Positions 58,521 through 64,000 of a DNA stretch of 64,000 nucleotides are shown in pieces. This stretch comes from Halichoerus grypus. Its lineage: Eukaryota; Chordata; Mammalia; Carnivora; Phocidae. The translations under genes and the position numbers were made by a program. The notes beneath the pieces are model-generated. The model worked only from the letters and a program-made list of their open reading frames with translations. It did not search any database and was not told the origin of the DNA. Location: the NCBI RefSeq assembly GCF_964656455.1, contig NC_135712.1:98246294-98310293 (forward strand), in the 5' to 3' direction. Within the stretch, counting starts at the first letter, position 1. The number at the start of each line of letters is the position of its first letter.

Positions 58521-59847
58521 TTTTTCATTGCATTATGAGTTTCTTGACCCCTTCCCAATTTTCTTTCCACTACATGGTGCTATCTTTTCCTTGAGGTTAA
58601 CATTCTGGAGGTGATATGAACATATGTGTACAAAAGAACACTCTTCAGAAAAAAGCAAGCAGATGAGTATATAAGTTGCTATTTAAGGTTGTTCTTTATA
58701 GAAAGGGAATCATAGGCAAGCATTTTAAATATTTTTACTTTGATAAGTATTATGATAAATTCTCAATGAACTCCTTTGCTTCAGAGTTAGAAATAGTGGA
58801 TTCTTTAATATTAGAAAATGCAGGTTTTATTTAATATATGACACAATTAAACTATTTGCCAATAAATTTATATATCATTTACCCATGCTTCTGTTTACTA
58901 TGTATTAAAATGGGTAGTACTGTTTACCTAACTACCTCACAGATATGTTAAGGCATATTAAGTTAAATTTTATGAAATGTTTCTCGATTTCATTAAAAGC
59001 TCAAAAATTTGGACCTTAAAAAAAATTATGATTTGTTTTGGTCCTAATCATTAAATTTGAGTACAATTTGCAACAAGCTCAGCATTTCTGCAAAAATTAT
59101 TTTGAATGGGATAGCAGTAACTGACAATAGGTATACAATTATGTGACGATTTATTGATTCACTTGTTTGTAATAATCAAGGAAGGTGTGCACCACACCTG
59201 CCTTATAAAATATTATTATAGCCTAGGTATGTCAAGGACAACATGATTAAAGTGAATTTTCTCTGTTCTAATTTATGACTCGGATGAGTCTATAATAACT
59301 AAACCTAATTTTAAAAAAAAATAACCAGAACTTGACCAGTTGTTTGGGAGTTTTGCAGAAAGATTTTCATATAGATGGCAAGTGGTCCATTTTGTAATAT
59401 GTGCTTTGCAACAGCTTTTTAATTAACTAAGTTTTTTAGGTTTTGTTGTTGTTATTGTTTCAACACCAATAAGACTATCAGAAAATGATAAACTTGTCCA
59501 TCAAAGTTTGATTTTGATTCCCTAACAGAACTACATCTATGATAAGTCTGCATAAATAGTAATTCCTTAGCAATTACCCAATGAATTAATGTTAAGTGGA
59601 TAAATTATTTTCTTTATTCATTGCACTAATTAGTAAGTTTGTTTTGTATTAGACATTGCTTTTTTTTTTTTTTTTTTAATGGCTACCAAGTAGCAAACAT
59701 TTTTTCTGTTAATAAGTGTCAATAAGAAATCTGGACAGCAATTATTGGTAATAGTAATACAGATAATTACAACTTTCTAGAATTTAATAGTTTCTAAGTT
59801 ATATTGTGTTAAGATTATACATTTTTAGCATTTTAAGTATAATGATT
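58521..59847. other. AT-rich noncoding DNA, nothing recognised
   Basis: A T-run of about 19 lies at 59660-59678. No supportable gene. Confidence 0.5.
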
Positions 59848-59864
59848 AACATTTATAAGTGTGA

Positions 59865-59891
59865 GGGGCACCTGGGTGGCTCAGTCAGTTA
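59865..59891 (+). mobile_element. 27-bp SINE head with full TSD, no body or tail
   Basis: Only the first 27 bases of a Can-SINE (GGGGCACCTGGGTGGCTCAG then TCAGTTA) are present. They are flanked by a perfect 17-bp TSD, AACATTTATAAGTGTGA, at 59848-59864 and 59892-59908. The duplication starts after TT (TT/AACA), as at L1 endonuclease sites. The body, CT repeat and A-tail are all missing. Confidence 0.92.
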
Positions 59892-59908
59892 AACATTTAT
59901 AAGTGTGA

Positions 59909-60390
59909 CATATGATTACATGTATTTAGTACATCAAGCTATAAAAATATTATTCAAACTCAGTTCTCTTATTTATTTTTCACTTTGTTGGAGACATGAG
60001 ATTGTGTTATATTCCTCATATTAACTGTGATTTTAAAAATTCTTTCCTAGTTATTTGGAGTATTATAACAATAATATTTTTCTATATATTTACAATCATA
60101 TGTGTATATTCACACATGCACACACATACATACACACACAGACATACATAGAAATAATTTTGGTTTGTTAAGTTTTTTCCCCATAAATGGGATAAAACAT
60201 TAAAAATGTTCAATTTTCTTTTGTCACTTAATATGTTTTCAAAATCTTTGATTTACGTTCATAAATTTTACAATTTTTTAAAGCACTGCCTTGTATTCTC
60301 TACTATGGATATAAAACAATAATTCCATATTGATAGATATTAAGATTATCTCCAGTTTTTCACTTTATGAGCAGTTATGCAAAGAATGTC
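59909..60390. other. noncoding DNA, nothing recognised
   Basis: A short ACACACATACATAC-type stretch lies near 60112-60150. Confidence 0.5.
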
Positions 60391-60593
60391 TTTTTTTTTA
60401 CATTTTATTTATTCATTCATTCCAGAGACAGAGAGAGACAGAGAGAGCACAAGCAGGAGGAAAGACAGAGGGAGAGGGAGAAGCAGACTCCCCACTGAGC
60501 TGGGAGCCAGACATGAGGCTCGATCCCAGGACCTGGAGATCATGACCTGAGCCAAAGGCAGATGCTTAACCATCTGAGTCACCCACGTGCCCC
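60391..60593 (-). mobile_element. Can-SINE, reverse orientation
   Basis: T-rich tail, ATTTTATTTATTCATTCATT, CAGAGAGAGACAGAGAGAGC, CTCGATCCCAGGACCTGGAG, ending CACCCACGTGCCCC. No clear TSD was found by eye, so the borders are approximate. Confidence 0.9.
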
Positions 60594-62024
60594 AAAACCA
60601 ACTTTTTACCAAGTTTATTTTTCACCTTTACACATCTATCCCATTTGTAGTATCCCAACACCTAACGCAATGACAAACAGATAACAAGTACAACAGAGTT
60701 CAAATTATCTAAATTTTTGGAATGGTCATAAACATTAACAAAACCATTAAATCTTTATTTTAATACAATGCATGCTTTATGAAAATTATCAACCAGTAGT
60801 TGATAAAACCATCAATGACGCTACAGTGATTCCAATGGAAAACACCCTTGGATTACCAAAAGCTGGAAGTAATTCTCTGTTTGATAATAGAGTGATAGAA
60901 ATAGATACTTGTGTCTTTTTAAAACAACTTGAGAACCAAGAGTGCATTTTTTTTCTTCAAAATACAGAGAAACAATTATTTTGGAAAATTCACATGTGAA
61001 CTAGAGTCTCCTAGCCTTGAAAAAAATGAAGGTCACTTTTGACAGTGTGTAAAGATGAATAGAAATAGATGCAGGGATCCACTTTTGATAATGACAAATC
61101 ATAATTTAACTATGGATTTTATGAAAAGAGGTAGGTAGGAAGGCATAGAAATAAAGATAAATATAATGCAGATACTAATAGAATAAGAAGTTAAATAGGC
61201 ATTCCCACTTGACATTTTCTAAGTTTTTATTTCCTAGGTTTTCTTGTTGGTGCCCTAAAGTATATGGTTTAAGCATTTTGACAGGGAAACAAATTAGTTG
61301 TGAACTATGGTTAGCTTGCTTGCTTAGACTGTGGCAAATAGGGACACATTTCCCCTAGGCGCTAGGTAGCAAGCATTCTAGCAGAGGCTCTGGAAGGCTG
61401 ATCAGAACTTGATCTTGAATTTGAAGGCTGATGGGAGTAATAAAAGATGTGGATGGATCAGCTCTTCGAGTTGAAAAAATAAAGACAAAAAAAATAAGAG
61501 ACTGGAGCTCATTCATATATAATTATCCCAAACTCTCTCCTTTTACTATAAGTTCAATTCAGTAGTACCTTGACTCCATCCACCTCAGACCCTCTTCTAC
61601 CATAATGTTGCCATTTCCTGGATTATTTTTATTTTTAAGGATTTCCTTTCTTAACCATTTTGGGTTTATTTCAATGGTTTGGAAAGTGGGAGTGGGGAGA
61701 GAGTCAGAATTTAGTTTAGGAGATCAATGTGAGTTATATTTTTGATTTGCCCATTGTATTTTTCTCAAGTCTCCATGAGATGATTCTTGCCTTAAGTTTA
61801 ATTTTGAAAAAGTCTTTGACTATATTAGCAATATCAGAAGAATCAGTAAATCCAAGGCTCTTAAATATCTAAGTTCATAATTAGTAAACTTTTTAGTATT
61901 GTGTTATAACTTGAGCATGAGCTAAATAATTAGCATTTTCAGTAAGATCAATTCCAACCCAGATTAGAAATCACTTTGACAAAATAGTACTCTATTCATT
62001 TTCCTCGATTAGTTCAGAGGTTGT
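60594..62024. other. noncoding DNA, nothing recognised
   Basis: The frame at 60772-60999 was inspected; its predicted protein shows no family I know. 61210-61500 is somewhat more GC-rich but unassigned. Confidence 0.5.
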
Positions 62025-62412
62025 AGTAGCTTGTTAGACTACCATAATATGATACACAGACTGGGTGGCTTAAACAACAAAAAAATGATTTTCTCACAGC
62101 TGTAGAGCCTAGAAGTTCAAGACCAAGGGGCCAACATGGTTGGTTTCTGGTAAGATCTCTCTTCTTGGCTTATAAATGGACATCTTCTTGCTGTGTCCTC
62201 ACATGGTCTTTTCTCTGTGCACAGAGGGAGAGATATCTCTGGTGTGCCTTTCTCATCTTGTTAGGATACTTGTCCTATTCAATTAGGGCCCCGCCATCAT
62301 GACCTTATTTGACCTTAATTATCTCCTGAGAGACCCTATCTCCAAATATAGTCACATTGCTGGTTAAGGCTACAACACAAAAATTTTGAGAAAACACAAT
62401 TCCATCAATAAC
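62025..62412. mobile_element. ancient interspersed repeat, class unresolved
   Basis: CACAGACTGGGTGGCTTAAA, TTCTCACAGCTGTAGAGCC, CTTGCTGTGTCCTCACATGG, TCTTTTCTCTGTGCACAG, ATTAGGGCCCCGCCATCATG, CCTATCTCCAAATATAGTCA, and ATAACAG near the end match a very common mammalian repeat in order. I cannot say firmly whether it belongs to an L1 3' region or a MaLR-type LTR. Confidence 0.6.
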
Positions 62413-63454
62413 AGAGACGATACTAAAAATATTTTACAACCAATAGATCCTGGCAACAACTATTCAGAATGGAGGACAAGAGTAGCCACAACAGGACCAT
62501 GAGGGCCTCACAAAATCTCTACAAGTGATAAAAACTGATTTTTATTCTAAATAAAATTAGTTTATTAGCTGTTTTGACCCCATTAAGCTATAGTCTAAAT
62601 TTGTCTAGTGTCATTAAAATTACACCCATAATAACTCCCAAAGGTAATATTTACTCCCACAAACTTAAAAATTACAAGTCAAACACAAAAACTTCTGCAT
62701 AACACAACAGTAATACTGTAATACTTCTCAGCTGGATTCCGCTATAATCTATAGGTAATAGCCATAGTCATCAAAAACTATTATTGTTGGCAAAAATTCA
62801 ACTGTATCAGTGTGCTTTAAATGAAATGCATACCATAAGAAAGCTCTAATTTCTTTTCATTAGTTGAATATCCAACTTTCCAATTAAAAAGTAACCTTTT
62901 TCTTATTACTGATATAGTTTAAACTATTATTGTCTCCTAAAATAGGCTTTATAATTTTCCTTTTCTTGAGGTTAACAATGCCCATTTCATCACATTTAAT
63001 GCATTTTCCTTTTAAGTTTTCAGCAAAATGCACTAACACTTATTTGCAAGGTTAAGAAAAGTCTCACAGTTAAGAAAATACAAATATATTTATGCAAATG
63101 TTTAAATTTATCTTTTTACTTTTTGAAACATAGTAGTTTTTCAGCTTAGAGTTTAACATTATGTCTCCACTAATTACATTACACTTCTTATGAATCCTAT
63201 TTTGTACTGTTTGCCTATTAGGAGATTTTATTGGTAGCACAAATCCTATCTTCACAGCAGTGATACTGGACTTCCAAGTATTTATTTAAAACCGAAGTTT
63301 ATAAAGGTTTCTTTTCCAAAAATAATTCAGCAATGAAATGGCTTTTTAATATCTGTCTAACTCAAATCAGACTGCCAGAGGAGAGAATAAAGAGCTATGA
63401 TATGTGTCAGAAAGAGTAATCATCTGCCATTAAGTCACTGACACCAAACTTGGG
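62413..63454. other. AT-rich noncoding DNA, nothing recognised
   Basis: No supportable feature. Confidence 0.5.
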
Positions 63455-63580
63455 ACATGGTGGTTAAGAGCAATGTCTGCAGAGGTAGATTATCTGGATT
63501 TTAATTCTTGCTCTTGCAATTATTAGCTGTGTCTTCTTTCATTAAAGAAATTGGTATATGAAGAGAGGACCTCTGTTTGG
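63455..63580 (-). mobile_element. MIR SINE fragment (antisense)
   Basis: TGGTGGTTAAGAGCAATGTC, GATTATCTGGATTTTAATTC, TTGCTCTTGCAATTATTAGC, and TGTGTCTTCTTTCATTAAAG follow the antisense MIR order. Confidence 0.7.
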
Positions 63581-64000
63581 GACACTATTGTGATAGGATG
63601 TACCACTCTTTTGTGACAACAATGAAAACCTAAAGACAAAACAACTAGCTTGACCAAAATCTCCCCCTTATCCTCCCGCTGACCAAAACTAAATATCATG
63701 ACCAATTCTAATGACATGAGGGAAAAATGAGAGTGGTACATTATTCTTTCTCTAATCATGTACTAAACACTTGTACCAGACACTATGTTATGTGATTGAA
63801 AATGTTATTTCTCCCAGTCCACATAGCAGACAAGCAAACAATGCACCTTTATCCTTATTTCACACTGTCCCTACAAATCACTGAAAGACCCCAGAGACAT
63901 TTCATCATTTTGCAATATATTTCTACCTATAAATGTCCCCCAAAACTTTGCCAAATTAAATGTCTTTATTTTCAGTTTAAATCATACGTTCACTATTTGT
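63581..64000. other. noncoding DNA, nothing recognised
   Basis: Runs off the window end. Confidence 0.5.

Noticed and set aside
60772..60999. 75-codon plus-strand frame with a protein-like start (LYENYQPVVDKTIND)
   Set aside because: Composition is plausible but no family is recognised and there is no exon context; not enough to report as a gene.

Overview
This window looks like nuclear, intergenic DNA from a caniform carnivore, probably an arctoid (bear, seal or mustelid group). The main evidence is about 20 near-full-length tRNA-derived Can-SINEs. Most carry the GGGGCGCCTGGGTGGCTCAG head, a CT-rich body, an AAATAAATAAAATCTT tail and perfect or near-perfect target-site duplications (TSDs). 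Carnivore-type L1 3' ends are also present. The canid-type young SINEC_Cf sequence, as I remember it, was not seen, so a dog-like animal is less likely. Family names come from remembered consensus features; no library search was run.

I find no intact host protein-coding gene, no rRNA or tRNA gene, no CRISPR array and no bacterial-style operon. The short open frames scattered through the window are chance frames in AT-rich DNA or lie inside SINE and L1 copies. The only coding remnants are L1 ORF2 pieces (30994-31713 on +, and decayed pieces within 32755-36478 on -), L2 reverse-transcriptase remnants (46600-47245 and around 15905-16785), and one decayed, unidentified, possibly processed pseudogene on the minus strand (5981-7480).

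Layout. 1-10 kb: AT-rich DNA with three SINEs, an MLT1 LTR end, a short L1 tail and the pseudogene. 10-20 kb: a SINE, a Tigger-type transposon, a MER5-like hAT element, a cluster of L2 pieces and an old L1-like block. 20-30 kb: microsatellites, two diverged copies of one unassigned LTR-like family in opposite orientation, an old L1 piece, three SINEs and a MIR. 31-37 kb: a young 5'-truncated L1 (+) followed by an older 3.7 kb L1 (-) whose two ends are flanked by a diverged direct repeat of about 230 bp. 38-48 kb: a second old antisense L1 carrying nested SINEs, then a SINE cluster and an L2 reverse-transcriptase remnant. 48.7-49.8 kb: a striking imperfect palindrome. 50.6-51.9 kb: two MLT1 LTRs that look like a tandem duplication. 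54.5-55.7 kb: the only CpG-dense, repeat-free segment. 56-64 kb: SINEs, two MIRs and a very small SINE fragment.

The most interesting object is the inverted repeat at 48703-49312 / 49415-49830 (about 415 bp per arm, about 99% identical, 102 bp spacer). Its left arm begins at the 5' end of a 65-bp L1 tail and shares the 5-base microhomology CATGA with it. This suggests the inverted copy arose by template switching during L1 reverse transcription. A SINE later landed in the left arm only. Other second-look items are the long duplication around the minus-strand L1, a 27-bp 'tailless' SINE with a perfect 17-bp TSD, the MLT1 tandem duplication and the CpG cluster.
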